Positions 24,919 to 34,236 of a stretch of 64,000 bases of DNA are shown in pieces. The notes below the pieces were generated by a model. That model did no database searches. It saw only the letters and a list, made by a program, of their open reading frames with translations, and was not told the origin of the DNA. Each line of letters starts with the position of its first letter. Within the stretch, counting starts at the first letter, position 1. The translations under genes were made by a program, and so were the position numbers. Location of the stretch: positions 496,001-560,000 of the forward strand of contig NZ_JACBZJ010000001.1 in assembly GCF_013409305.1 (NCBI RefSeq), given 5' to 3'. Source of the DNA: Cellulomonas soli (GTDB lineage Bacteria > Actinomycetota > Actinomycetes > Actinomycetales > Cellulomonadaceae).

Positions 24919-25560
24919 GTGTTCATCATCTGGGGTTGGCGAGCGGTCATGGAGGTGCTGGGGCTGGGGCTGTTCCACTGCCCGACCTGCCAGCAGGACC
25001 GCGAGTACCGGCACGTGCGGCCGCGCCGCTGGTTCACGCTCTTCTTCGTCCCGGTGATCCCGCTGCAGCGACTCGAGCCGTTCGTCGAGTGCACGACCTG
25101 CAAGGGCACGTACCGCGAGGCCGTGCTCGAGATCCCGACCACCGAGCAGCTCGAGCACCAGCTCGGCCTGGCCACCCGGGCGGCCCTGGCCCACGTGGTC
25201 GCCTCGGCAGGGAGCACGCCGCGCGCCACCGAGGAGGCAATCCGCCGCATCGGCGCAGCGCCCGGGGTCGGCACGTACGACGAGGCCCGCCTGCTCGTCG
25301 ACATCGCGGCGTTCACCGACCGGGCCACGGCCCAGCGGTACGTCGCCACGGCCGCCCGGCACCTGAGCCCGGCCGGTCGCGAGGACTTCGCCCGTCGGTT
25401 GCTGGGCCTGGCCGAGGCCTGGGGTCCCGACGGTGCGCCGGTCACCGACCCGCCGATCGACGCCCTCGCCGCCGCGCTTGAGCTCAGCCCCGCGCACCTG
25501 GCCGGCATCCGGCAGCACGCGAGCACCGGCAGCACCGGCAGCACGGACGGTGCCGCGTGA
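24919..25560 (+). CDS. Zinc-ribbon-domain protein
   Basis: A 213-residue protein starting with VFIIWGWR and a zinc ribbon formed by CPTC and CTTC (near residues 22-25 and 57-60). Between these lies a hydrophobic segment, RRWFTLFFVPVIPLQRLEPF. This is typical of small actinobacterial zinc-ribbon proteins. The C-terminal half is helical and ends in STGSTGSTDG. AGGGGAG precedes the GTG at 24919. It overlaps the next gene by GTGA. Function is unknown. Confidence 0.8.
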   Translation: MFIIWGWRAVMEVLGLGLFHCPTCQQDREYRHVRPRRWFTLFFVPVIPLQRLEPFVECTTCKGTYREAVLEIPTTEQLEHQLGLATRAALAHVVASAGSTPRATEEAIRRIGAAPGVGTYDEARLLVDIAAFTDRATAQRYVATAARHLSPAGREDFARRLLGLAEAWGPDGAPVTDPPIDALAAALELSPAHLAGIRQHASTGSTGSTDGAA

Positions 25561-26039
25561 TCCCCGTCGCCCCTCCTGTCCCCGCCACCGCCGCGCCGGG
25601 TGCCGGCACGTCCTTCCAGGCGCCTCCGGGCTGGGACGTCCCCCGAGGGTTCGACCCTCGCCGCGGGCACCTGGTCGACCCGGCCTGGCCGGCCGCACCC
25701 GCCGACTGGCAGTTCTGGGGCCCGTCCCCCCGACCGCGCGGCTTCCTGCCCTGGGTCCGGCGCGTGGGGTGGGGACCTCTCGTGCTCGGCACGATCCTGC
25801 TGCTCGTGGTGGTCGCCGTCGCGACGACCGACGACACCACGAGCTCCCAGGGCTCCGGTGTCGGCTCGTGCTGGTCCGCGCAGACCCCGACGTCGGAGTA
25901 CTTCAGCATCGAGTGCGACTCGCCGGACGCGCAGTACCAGGTCGTGAGCGAGGTCGGCTCGGCGGAGGACTGCGGCACGTCGAGCGACGGGTACTTCGAG
26001 GTGGGCGACATCGTGCAGTGCCTGCGCGAGGTGGGCTGA
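25557..26039 (+). CDS. Single-pass membrane protein with a C-terminal LppU/SCO3897-like domain
   Basis: A 160-residue protein. It has a cytoplasmic Pro-rich N-terminus (with FDPRRGHLVDP and ADWQFWGPSPRPRGF), one membrane helix near residues 75-95, and a small outer domain with four Cys (GSCWSA, IECDSP, EDCGTS, VQCLREVG). The Cys spacing resembles the LppU/SCO3897 domain. It is coupled to the zinc-ribbon gene by a four-base overlap and followed four bases later by an SDR gene, so the three probably form one operon. The role is unknown. Confidence 0.75.
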   Translation: MIPVAPPVPATAAPGAGTSFQAPPGWDVPRGFDPRRGHLVDPAWPAAPADWQFWGPSPRPRGFLPWVRRVGWGPLVLGTILLLVVVAVATTDDTTSSQGSGVGSCWSAQTPTSEYFSIECDSPDAQYQVVSEVGSAEDCGTSSDGYFEVGDIVQCLREVG

Positions 26040-26043
26040 GCGG

Positions 26044-26868
26044 ATGGCCGGGAAGACCGTCGTGCTCACCGGTGCCAGCGACGGCATCGGTGCGGCTGCC
26101 GCCCGTCGCCTCGTCGCCGCGGGCGAGCAGGTCGTGCTGGTGGGCCGTTCGCCCGAGAAGACCGCCGCGGTGGCGGCCGCGCTGGGTGTGCCGTCGCACG
26201 TGGCCGACTTCGCCGACCTCGCGCAGGTCCGCCGGCTGGCCGCCGAGCTCCTGGAGGCCTACCCGCGGATCGATGTGCTCGCCAACAACGCCGGCGGGAT
26301 CTTGGGCGCCCGAGCGCTGAGCGTCGACGGGTTCGAGACGACGTTCCAGGTGAACCACCTGGCCCCGTTCCTGCTCACGCACCTGCTGATGGGGACGCTG
26401 GTCGCGAGCTCGGCGACGGTGATCCAGACCTCGAGCGTCGCGGCGCGCACGTTCAGCGGGCTCGACCTGGACGACCTGCAGAACGAGCGCGCCTACACCC
26501 CGCACAAGGCGTACGGGGACGCCAAGCTGGCCAACGTCCTGTTCACCCGGGAGCTGCACCGGCGGTTCGCCGACCAGGGCCTGGCTTCTGCGGCCTTCCA
26601 CCCCGGCATGGTCGCGACGAACTTCGCGAACGAGACCACCAGCTGGTTCCGGTTCGTCTACCGCACCCCGCTCGCCCGGCTCGCGCTCGTCACGCCGGAC
26701 AAGGGTGCCGACTGCCTGGTCTGGCTCGCCGAGGGCACCCCGGGCAGCACCTGGACGTCCGGCGGGTACTACGAACGCTGCCGCCCGGCCGCGACCTCGC
26801 CCCGCGCGGACGACCCGAAGCTGGCCCGCGGGCTGTGGGAGCGCAGCGAGCGGCTGCTCGGCCTCTGA
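26044..26868 (+). CDS. SDR-family oxidoreductase (retinol dehydrogenase/light-dependent protochlorophyllide reductase-like subgroup)
   Basis: A 274-residue SDR. TGASDGIGAAAARRL binds the cofactor, LANNAGG is present, Ser lies in QTSSVAAR, and the active site is YGDAK with a typical LANVLFTREL helix. The C-terminal GYYERCR region fits the retinol-dehydrogenase-like group. It starts four bases after the LppU-like gene. The substrate is unknown. Confidence 0.9.
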   Translation: MAGKTVVLTGASDGIGAAAARRLVAAGEQVVLVGRSPEKTAAVAAALGVPSHVADFADLAQVRRLAAELLEAYPRIDVLANNAGGILGARALSVDGFETTFQVNHLAPFLLTHLLMGTLVASSATVIQTSSVAARTFSGLDLDDLQNERAYTPHKAYGDAKLANVLFTRELHRRFADQGLASAAFHPGMVATNFANETTSWFRFVYRTPLARLALVTPDKGADCLVWLAEGTPGSTWTSGGYYERCRPAATSPRADDPKLARGLWERSERLLGL

Positions 26869-26901
26869 CGTGTACGACCCGACTCCTCCGGCGCCGCGCG
26901 G

Positions 26902-29328
26902 TCAGACGGCGTGGTGGCGACGCTCCAGGGCCGCACCCTCGACGTCGACGTTCGGCACCACGCGGTCGAGCCACCGGGGCATCCACCACGCCGCGCCGCC
27001 CAGCAGGTGCATCGCCGCCGGCACCAGCAGAATGCGCACCACGAACGCGTCGACCAGCACGCCGAACGCCAGGCCGAACCCGAGCGAGCGGATGATCGCC
27101 GACTCGGAGAACACGAACCCGCTGAACACCGCGACCATGATCAGCCCGGCCGCCAGCACGACCGTCCGGCCGGCGCGGAAGCCCCGGGACACCGCCTCCC
27201 GCGCGCTCGCCCCGTGCACGAACGCCTCGCGCATGCCCGAGACGAGGAACAGCTGGTAGTCCATGGCCAGGCCGAACAGGATCCCGACGAGGATGATCGG
27301 CAGGAAGCTGAGGATCGTGCCGGGGTCGTGCACGCCGAACACCGGTCCCAGCCACCCCCACTGGAACACCGCGACGAGCCCGCCGTAGGTCGCGGCCAAC
27401 GAGAGCATGAACCCGGCCGTGGCGACCACGGGCACGAGCACCGACCGGAACGCGATCATCATGATGACCAGCGACAGCCCCACGACGACCGCCAGGTAGA
27501 GCGGCAGCACGTCGGCGAGCTTGACGGAGATGTCGATGTTGCCGCTGGCCTGGCCGGCGACCCCCAGGCTCGTCCCGTCCGGCAGCGGGGACAGCGCGCG
27601 CAGCTCCTCGACGAGCGTCTGGGTCGACTCGCTGTCAGGGCCGTCGAGCGGCACGACCTGGAACGCGAGCACCGACCGGTCGGCGGACGCGGCCACCGGG
27701 GCGACCGCCGCGACGTCGGCCACGGCGGCCAGCTGCGTGGCGATCTCCGCCTGGGCGGCCGTGAGGGCCTCCTCGGCCGGGGCGTCGACGACCTCGGCGA
27801 CGACGAGCAGCGGCCCGTTGGCGCCCGCTCCGAACGCGTCGCGCGTCGTCGTGTACGCGCGGTACTGCGTGGACTCCACGGGTTCGGCCGACCCGTCCGG
27901 CAGACCCAGGCGCATCGAGGCGGACGGGATCGCCAGCACCCCGAGGGCGGCCACCCCGAGCACGAGCGTGGCCACGGCACGGCGGGTCCGCATGGGCCGC
28001 GCCCCGGCCGCGACGGGCGTCACGGGCGCGGCGGCCGCCACCGGTTCCCGCTCGCGGCGCGGCAGCACCCGGCGGCCGACGAGCGCGAGCATCGCGGGCG
28101 TCAGCGTGATCGCGACGAGGATCGCCACACCGACGCAGATCGCCCCGACCGTGCCCATGAGGCCGAGGAACGGCACCCCCGTGACGTTGAGGGCGAGCAG
28201 CGCGATCAGCACCGTGCTCCCGGCGAAGACGACCGCGTTGCCCGAGGTGCCGTTGGCCAGCCCGATCGACTCCTCGAGGTCGACGCCCAGACGTAGCTGC
28301 ACCCGGTGCCGGTTGATGATGAACAGCGAGTAGTCGATGCCGACGGCCAGCCCGAGCATGACGCCGAGCACGAGCGTCACCGAGGCCATGTCGACGAGCC
28401 CGGACAGCGCGAGCGAGGCCAGCACGCCCACGGCGACCCCGACGAGCGCGGACACGATGGGCAGCCCGGCCCCGACGAACGTGCCGAGCATGACGAGCAG
28501 GACGACGCCGGCGAGCAGCACGCCCACGGCCTCCCCCACACCGATGACCTGCGGCACCTCCTGCGAGATGGTGCCCGAGAAGTCCGCCGCGACGCCGTCG
28601 ACCGGGCGGTCCTCGACCGTCTGCATGACCGCGGCCTTGACCTCGTCGGGCAGCGTGAGCTGCGTGGCGTCGAACGCGACGGTGGACAGCGCGGCGCTGC
28701 CGTCCTCGGAGACCAGGCGGATGCCGCCGGCCAGGTCGAGGAGCGTGGCCGCGGTGGACAGCTGGGCGCTGCGCGCCTCGAGCTCCTGGGCACCGGCGTC
28801 GAGCTGGGCCTGCTGGGCGTCGACCTGGGCGCCCGCCTCGGTCGCGGCGGCCCCGGCGAGACCGGACTGCGCGACCTGCGCGCGTGCGGCGTCGAGCTGG
28901 GCCTGCGCGGTCGTCAGCTCGTCGCGGGCCTGCGCGAGCTGCGCCTGGCCGTCGGCGACCTGGGCGGTCTGCGTGTCGATCTGCGCCTGGGTCGCGAACG
29001 GGTCGGTCGCGGCGACCACGTGGTCGACCTGGCCGAGCGCCGCGACGACCTCGGCGACCTGGGCGCGCTGGGCGTCGGTGAACGCGCTGCCGCCCTGCGT
29101 GTGGAACACGATCGTGCCCGAGGCGCCGGCGAGGTCGGGCAGCTCGCGCGCGAGCTGGTCGGTGACCTGGGCGGTCGGGGTCCCGGGGATGTCGAAGCTC
29201 GTGGTCAGCGGGCCGCGCCCGACCGCGAACACCAGGCCCGCCAGCGCGATCACGGCGAGCCAGACGACGACGACCGTCCGTGCCCTGCGGGCGCAGGCCC
29301 GCCCCCACCGGTACAGGACCTCGGCCAC
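26902..29328 (-). CDS. MMPL/RND-family transporter with a coiled-coil outer domain
   Basis: An 808-residue transporter with about twelve helices in two halves. An early helix reads TVVVVWLAVIALAGLVFAVG, the first outer loop begins with TTSFDIPGTPTAQVTDQL, and the conserved pore segment is LGLAVGIDYSLFIINRHR, matched in the second half by GILFGLAMDYQLFLVSGMRE. About residues 110-210 form a Gln/Ala-rich coiled coil (AQLAQARDELTTAQAQLDAA and similar), as in MMPL proteins that reach through the envelope. AAGGAG precedes the GTG at 29328; a start at 29352 is possible. The divergent TetR gene probably represses it. The export substrate may be a lipid or drug. Confidence 0.9.
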   Translation of the reverse strand: MAEVLYRWGRACARRARTVVVVWLAVIALAGLVFAVGRGPLTTSFDIPGTPTAQVTDQLARELPDLAGASGTIVFHTQGGSAFTDAQRAQVAEVVAALGQVDHVVAATDPFATQAQIDTQTAQVADGQAQLAQARDELTTAQAQLDAARAQVAQSGLAGAAATEAGAQVDAQQAQLDAGAQELEARSAQLSTAATLLDLAGGIRLVSEDGSAALSTVAFDATQLTLPDEVKAAVMQTVEDRPVDGVAADFSGTISQEVPQVIGVGEAVGVLLAGVVLLVMLGTFVGAGLPIVSALVGVAVGVLASLALSGLVDMASVTLVLGVMLGLAVGIDYSLFIINRHRVQLRLGVDLEESIGLANGTSGNAVVFAGSTVLIALLALNVTGVPFLGLMGTVGAICVGVAILVAITLTPAMLALVGRRVLPRREREPVAAAAPVTPVAAGARPMRTRRAVATLVLGVAALGVLAIPSASMRLGLPDGSAEPVESTQYRAYTTTRDAFGAGANGPLLVVAEVVDAPAEEALTAAQAEIATQLAAVADVAAVAPVAASADRSVLAFQVVPLDGPDSESTQTLVEELRALSPLPDGTSLGVAGQASGNIDISVKLADVLPLYLAVVVGLSLVIMMIAFRSVLVPVVATAGFMLSLAATYGGLVAVFQWGWLGPVFGVHDPGTILSFLPIILVGILFGLAMDYQLFLVSGMREAFVHGASAREAVSRGFRAGRTVVLAAGLIMVAVFSGFVFSESAIIRSLGFGLAFGVLVDAFVVRILLVPAAMHLLGGAAWWMPRWLDRVVPNVDVEGAALERRHHAV

Positions 29329-29431
29329 GGGCGTCTCCTTCGGACCGCGCACACGTGCGCGACGGCGGCAGGCCCGTGACGTGCGTCCGTGACCGTGCGT
29401 CGGCGGCGCCGACGGGACGACAAAGTAATAC

Positions 29432-29446
29432 GAGACGGTCCGTTTC
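29432..29446. promoter_or_regulatory. Operator-like dyad upstream of the MMPL/TetR pair
   Basis: GAGACGG-T-CCGTTTC is an imperfect dyad (six of seven pairs) in an unusually AT-rich patch (29421-29452). It lies 16 bases before the TetR -10 element and is a likely TetR operator. Confidence 0.55.
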
Positions 29447-29474
29447 TCAAAAGACCGCCGCTAGCATGCGGTCC

Positions 29475-30062
29475 GTGGAAGCCCCCAGACGCCGCGGTCG
29501 CACGCGCTCCGACAGCGCGCGCCTGGCGGTGCTCGAGGCGACCCGCTCGCTCATCGCCGAGCTCGGGTACGAACGGCTCTCGATCGAGCGCATCGCCGCC
29601 CGGGCCGGGGTCGGCAAGCAGACGATCTACCGCTGGTGGCCGTCCAAGAGCGCCGTCATCGCCGAGGGGCTGCTCGAAGGCATGCTCATGCCCGGGCCGT
29701 TCGAGTGCCCCCGCACGGACGACGTCGTCGCCGACGTCACCGCCTGGTTCGTCGCGATCGTGCGCGGCACCCGCGACCCGGACACCGCCTCGCTGCTGCG
29801 CTCGCTCGTCGCCGCGGCCTCCGAGAGCCGCGACGTCGCTGCCCGGCTCGAGGAGCGCGTCGGCGGGGCACCCCTCGCCGTCGAGGAGCGACTGCAGGCC
29901 GCCGTGCACGAGGGTGCGATGCACCCGCAGACACCGGTCACGCTGCTGACCGAAGGGCTCATCGGCGTGCTGGTGCTGCGCGCGCTGCGTCGCGAGGAGC
30001 TCGGCGAGCAGGAGGCTGCGGACGTCGTCGCAGCGATGCTCACCTCGTCACTGACCGGCTGA
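29475..30062 (+). CDS. TetR-family transcriptional regulator
   Basis: A 195-residue TetR regulator with the helix-turn-helix IERIAARAGVGKQTIYRWWPSK near residue 40. A TetR_C-like tail follows. TAGCAT (29462-29467) lies seven bases before the GTG at 29475, so that start gives a leaderless transcript; an ATG at 29466 inside this element is less likely. It is divergent from the MMPL gene, its probable target. Confidence 0.88.
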   Translation: MEAPRRRGRTRSDSARLAVLEATRSLIAELGYERLSIERIAARAGVGKQTIYRWWPSKSAVIAEGLLEGMLMPGPFECPRTDDVVADVTAWFVAIVRGTRDPDTASLLRSLVAAASESRDVAARLEERVGGAPLAVEERLQAAVHEGAMHPQTPVTLLTEGLIGVLVLRALRREELGEQEAADVVAAMLTSSLTG

Positions 30063-30141
30063 GCGCCGGGCCATCTCACGATCTCGGTGAGACGGCGAGC
30101 CACGGAAGACGGGCTGATCGGCACCGTCGGCTGCATCGCCG

Positions 30142-30714
30142 CTACTCGGGAGCGGCGGGAGCGATGAGCGCGAGTGCGTCGATGTAGTGGCTCGAGAACT
30201 CCAGGCGGGTCACCTCGTCGAGAGACCACTTCGACGGACCGTCGTCGCGCCATTCGGCCTCGGGGGTCACCTCCAGGAAGTGCACCTTCCGCTTGGTGTA
30301 CCGCACCGGCTTGCCGACGAAGCACATGTCCGGGTCCTCGGCCTCGATGTAGAGGTTGACGAGGGGGGACAGCTCGGCGCTGGTGCGGAAGAGCTCAGCC
30401 GTGTCGTCGAGGTCGACCTCGACCGGGGTCGGCGGCCATTGCCCCCGTGCGGCGAGTGCTCGTCCGACGAACGTGTCCGGGCCGCCGCGCTCCTCGACCT
30501 TCGTGATGTCGACGAGCCGCACCGAGACGTAGCCGTCCAGCTCGATGAAGTTCGGGTCAAGTCGAGCGAGCAGCACCCAGGTGTCGCCGACACCCAGGAC
30601 GAAGCCCTCCAGTCTCTCGGCCCGTCGCAGGCCCCGGACGACACGCACCAGCGTCTGCCGAGCGGCCGCCTCACCCAGGCGTCGTTGCACGTGAGCGTCT
30701 CGGGCCTTCGGCAT
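30142..30714 (-). CDS. Hypothetical cytoplasmic protein
   Basis: A 190-residue protein without membrane helices or signal peptide. The N-terminal half contains LEGFVLGVGDTWVLLARLDPNFIELDGYVSVRLVDITKV (quoted only as landmarks: EGFVLGVGDTWVLL and FIELDGYVSVRL), a strand pattern reminiscent of a small beta-barrel. The ATG at 30714 has CATACT six bases upstream and no ribosome site, fitting a leaderless start; a GTG at 30738 is possible. I do not recognise the family. The inverted repeat TCTCAC-N7-GTGAGA at 30074-30092 lies between its stop and that of the TetR gene and may terminate both. Confidence 0.65.
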   Translation of the reverse strand: MPKARDAHVQRRLGEAAARQTLVRVVRGLRRAERLEGFVLGVGDTWVLLARLDPNFIELDGYVSVRLVDITKVEERGGPDTFVGRALAARGQWPPTPVEVDLDDTAELFRTSAELSPLVNLYIEAEDPDMCFVGKPVRYTKRKVHFLEVTPEAEWRDDGPSKWSLDEVTRLEFSSHYIDALALIAPAAPE

Positions 30715-30866
30715 GGGGAGAGTATGGCGGGCGTTCACCTCGTGCTGCCGTCAACGCGTGCCACTGCGATCCCTGAACGACGCCGCCCTTCGGCGGGGCC
30801 ACGAGGGCAGGGTCGAAGGCCGGACATGCCCGCACGTCTTCGGCCCGCGCGAGGGGGGCCGCCGGG

Positions 30867-31466
30867 TCAGGCGGCGGCGGTGCCCCGCGCACCCAGCGTG
30901 CGGCGCAGCGCCAGGAAGTTGCCCAGCCCGACTGCGGCGGTGGTCGCGTAGACCACGAGGACGCTGCTCAGGTGGCTGGCACCCGGCGCGATCACGTGCC
31001 ACCAGGACAACGCCGCACTGGTGGCCAGGAACCCGGCCAACGCGGTCATCGTCCCCACGCCGTGCCCGCGCACCCACGAACGCTTGGTGGCGTGGGCGAA
31101 CGTGAACCGCCGGTGCATCTCGTTGGCCACCAGCGTCGAGACGGCCGTGGCCAGCACGTGCAGGAAGGCCGGGCCGCGGTGCGTCAGGTCCCCGACCAGC
31201 AGGAACACGAGCCCGTAGGAGCCGTTCGCCGCCAGCCCGACCACCGCGAAGCGCGCGAACGCGCGGGCGTCGGCGGCCCGGAAGCCGGCCAGTCGGCCGA
31301 GCCGGAGGAGGCCGCCTGCCGGCGACCCGTGGAACCGCGCACCGACGACGGGCAGCACGAGGGTGTCGAGGGCGTCGAGTCCCCCTGCACGAGAAGGACC
31401 GAGGGGTGGGAGGACGTCGACGCGGGGACCACCGTCCGATGTGCGCACTCGCACGTCGACCACCAT
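30867..31466 (-). CDS. GtrA-family membrane protein
   Basis: A 199-residue protein. Residues 70-190 form the four-helix GtrA domain (FARFAVVGLAANGSYGLVFLL, LVANEMHRRFTFAHA, ALSWWHVIAPGA, GLGNFLALRR), associated with flipping or handling lipid-linked sugars for glycosylation of surface polymers. The 65-residue N-terminal extension is unusual. AGAGG lies eight bases before the ATG. It is divergent from the LPG-synthase-like membrane gene, and the two could share envelope functions. Confidence 0.8.
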   Translation of the reverse strand: MVVDVRVRTSDGGPRVDVLPPLGPSRAGGLDALDTLVLPVVGARFHGSPAGGLLRLGRLAGFRAADARAFARFAVVGLAANGSYGLVFLLVGDLTHRGPAFLHVLATAVSTLVANEMHRRFTFAHATKRSWVRGHGVGTMTALAGFLATSAALSWWHVIAPGASHLSSVLVVYATTAAVGLGNFLALRRTLGARGTAAA

Positions 31467-31758
31467 CCGGGGAACCTCTCTGCCGGCTTCTGGAACGCCC
31501 TGTCAGCGCCGATCGTGACGGGCCCCCCGGCCGGCGACCGCACCCGTCTTCCAGGCGATCGGTCACCGTCATCGTCCACTCGGTCCGCAGATGCTACCGG
31601 GCGTGCATGACGCGGGAACCATCTTCCGAGATCTCTCACCCCACGACCCGGGTCGAAGGACCCTCGTCCTCCGTCGCGCCGTGCGACCCGCTCGCCGTGC
31701 CGGGCACGGGTGCCGGTGCCATGCTGGCGCCGACCCGTCGGTGCGCCCGGGAGGTTCG
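31467..31758. other. Divergent intergenic region without identified sites
   Basis: The 292 bases between the GtrA and LPG-synthase-like genes must hold both promoters. I see no convincing -35/-10 pair, operator or small gene. GGGAGG before 31759 is the ribosome site of the right-hand gene. Confidence 0.4.
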
Positions 31759-34206
31759 ATGGCGGTCAGGCGGGACCCGTCACGCCCCCCCACGGCCGGG
31801 CTCGTGCGCCTCTGGTCGTCGGCTGCGGACGCCCCGCGGCTGCGACGACCGACCGACGTGCTGCTGCTCGCGGCCTCGGTGCTCACGCTCGGGCTGCTGG
31901 CGCTGGCGGCACCCGGGCCGACCGATGCCGACCGCGCGCTCGACACGCTGCTCGCCCACCTCGAACCGCTGCTCGGCCGCGTGTGGAGCCTCGCCTACGC
32001 GTTCCTCGCGCTGTGGGCCGCCGCGGTCGTGCTGCTCACCGTCGTGAGCCGGGGCCGCCGCGGACTGCTCGTGGACCAGGCGACAGCCGCCGCGCTGGCC
32101 CTGGGTGCCGCACTCGGCACGGGCGCGCTCGCCGGGACCGCCCCCGCCGACGGCCTCGACGGCCTGCTGCGCTCCGGGCCGCCCGCGGTGTACGTCGCCA
32201 CGCGGGTCGCCGTCATCACGGCGGTCGTCGTGACCGCCTCGCCGCACCTGGCCCGACCTTGGCGGTACACCGGCCGGTTCGTCGTCGGCGTCGGGGCCCT
32301 GGCGGCGATCGGTCTCGGGGCGACGCACCTCATCGGGGCGGGTGCGGCCATCGCCGTGGGCGTCGGCGCGGCCGCCCTCACCCATCTCGCGCTCGGCTCA
32401 CCGCAGGGGCGGCTCACGCCGGACCAGGTCCGGGTCGCGCTCGCGGACCTCGGGGTCGTCACCACGCAGGTGACGGCCGCCCCGCGCGAGGTCGGCGGGC
32501 GGACGCTCCTGGTCGCGCGGACCGACCGGGGAGCGGACCTGCGGGTCGAGGTGTTCGGCCGCGACGCGTGGGACAGCCAGGTGGTCGGATCCCTGTGGAC
32601 GGCACTGACCCGTCGCGGGGAACGCCCCCACCTGGGCAGCAGCCGACGCACCCGTGTCGAGCACGAGGCGCTGATGACCCTCATGGCCGCCCGGTCCGGC
32701 GTGCCGGTGCTCGACGTGATCGCGGTCGGGCTGGCGGCGCAGGGCGACGCCCTGCTGGTGACGAGCGCGCCGAGCGCGTCCCTCGACGAGCTCGGCGCGG
32801 CGCGGGCGGACGACGACCTGCTCTCCGGCGCGTGGCGGACGGTCCTCGCGCTGCACGGCGTCGGGACCGCGCACGGCCGCATCGACGGTCGGTCCGTCGT
32901 CGTCCGGGCCGACGGCACCGCGGCGCTGACCGACCTCGACTCCGCCGTCCTCAACGCCGAGGAGGGCGAGCTGCACACCGACCGGGCCCGGCTGCTCGTC
33001 ACGACGGCACTCGTGGTCGGCCCGGAGCGGGCCTTGCACGCGGCGGTCGCGGCGGTCGGGGCCGACGGGCTCGCGCAGGTCCTGCCGTACCTGCAGCCGG
33101 CGGCGCTCGGACGCGAGACCCGCGGCGCCGTGCGGGCCGCCGAGTGGTCGCTGGAGGACCTGCGGTCCGCGGCCGTCGTCGCGACCGGCGTGCAGGCGCC
33201 TCCGCTGGAGCGCCTGCGCCGTGTCACGCCGAGGTCGATCGGGACGCTGGCCCTCGTCGGGCTGATCGCCTACCTGGTCGTCACGCTGCTGGCAGGCGCC
33301 GACCTGGCGAGCGTGGCCGAGGCGCTGCGCTCGGCGGACCCGGCCTGGCTGGTCGCCGCGCTGCTGCTCTCGCCGTTCATCCAGGCCTCGCTCGCGGTCT
33401 CGACGATGGGGTCGACCACCGCACGCCTGCGCTACGTGCCGGTGCTCATGCTGCAGTACGCGATCGGGTTCCTCGCGCTCGTGCTCCCGGCGACCGCCGC
33501 GCGGCTGGCGCTCGAGGTCCGCTTCTTCCAACGGTTCGGGATCGCCGCGGGAACCGCCCTGACGTTCGGCGTCATCGACAGCGTCAGCGGTTTCACCGTG
33601 CAGGTCGCACTGGTGCTGCTGATCCTGGTCAGCGGGTTGCCGGGCTTCACCTCGAGCCTCGGGACCGGCTCGGACACCTCCTCCGGGACGAGCGAGGCGG
33701 CGGACCCCTCGCTCGTCGCCGTGCTGGTCGCCCTGGTCCTCCTCGGCGCGGTCGTCACCGTGGCGGTCCCCCGGCTGCGTCGCGGTCTCGTCGGCCAGGT
33801 GCCCCGGGTCCGGGCCGCGCTGGCCGAGCAGGCCCGTTCGGCGCACTCGGCGCTCGGCGTGCTGCGCAAGCCCGCGAAGCTCGGCGCGATGCTCGGCGGG
33901 AACCTGGGGGCCCAGCTGCTGCAGGCCGCCGTGCTGGCCCTGTGCCTGCACGCGTTCGGGCAGACCGCGCACTTCTCGCAGCTCGTGCTGATCAACACCG
34001 CGGTGAGCCTGTTCGCCGGGGTCATGCCCGTCCCGGGCGGCATGGGCGTCGCCGAGGCCGGCTTCACGCTCGGGTTGCAGGCCATCGGCGTCCCGAGCGC
34101 GATCGCCGTGTCCACCGCGATCACGTTCCGGCTCGTCACGTTCTACCTGCCACCGATCTGGGGCTCGGCCGCGATGCGGTGGCTGCGCCGGCACGAGTAC
34201 GTCTAG
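31759..34206 (+). CDS. LPG-synthase-type transmembrane protein with an apparent pseudokinase middle domain
   Basis: An 815-residue protein in three parts. Residues 30-215 hold five or six membrane helices. Residues 220-470 look like a protein-kinase or aminoglycoside-phosphotransferase fold: VEHEALMTLMAA may be helix C, and HGRIDGRSVVVRADG followed by LTDLDSAV occupies the catalytic and metal loops. The catalytic Asp of the first loop is replaced by Arg, so it is probably a pseudokinase. Residues 490-800 are the lysylphosphatidylglycerol synthase/flippase transmembrane domain, ending with GVMPVPGGMGVAEAGFTLG. Similar proteins modify or flip membrane lipids. A membrane alpha/beta-hydrolase gene follows 30 bases later. 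Confidence 0.82.
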   Translation: MAVRRDPSRPPTAGLVRLWSSAADAPRLRRPTDVLLLAASVLTLGLLALAAPGPTDADRALDTLLAHLEPLLGRVWSLAYAFLALWAAAVVLLTVVSRGRRGLLVDQATAAALALGAALGTGALAGTAPADGLDGLLRSGPPAVYVATRVAVITAVVVTASPHLARPWRYTGRFVVGVGALAAIGLGATHLIGAGAAIAVGVGAAALTHLALGSPQGRLTPDQVRVALADLGVVTTQVTAAPREVGGRTLLVARTDRGADLRVEVFGRDAWDSQVVGSLWTALTRRGERPHLGSSRRTRVEHEALMTLMAARSGVPVLDVIAVGLAAQGDALLVTSAPSASLDELGAARADDDLLSGAWRTVLALHGVGTAHGRIDGRSVVVRADGTAALTDLDSAVLNAEEGELHTDRARLLVTTALVVGPERALHAAVAAVGADGLAQVLPYLQPAALGRETRGAVRAAEWSLEDLRSAAVVATGVQAPPLERLRRVTPRSIGTLALVGLIAYLVVTLLAGADLASVAEALRSADPAWLVAALLLSPFIQASLAVSTMGSTTARLRYVPVLMLQYAIGFLALVLPATAARLALEVRFFQRFGIAAGTALTFGVIDSVSGFTVQVALVLLILVSGLPGFTSSLGTGSDTSSGTSEAADPSLVAVLVALVLLGAVVTVAVPRLRRGLVGQVPRVRAALAEQARSAHSALGVLRKPAKLGAMLGGNLGAQLLQAAVLALCLHAFGQTAHFSQLVLINTAVSLFAGVMPVPGGMGVAEAGFTLGLQAIGVPSAIAVSTAITFRLVTFYLPPIWGSAAMRWLRRHEYV

Positions 34207-34236
34207 CGGCACCGACCGAGGAGAGGCGATCCGACA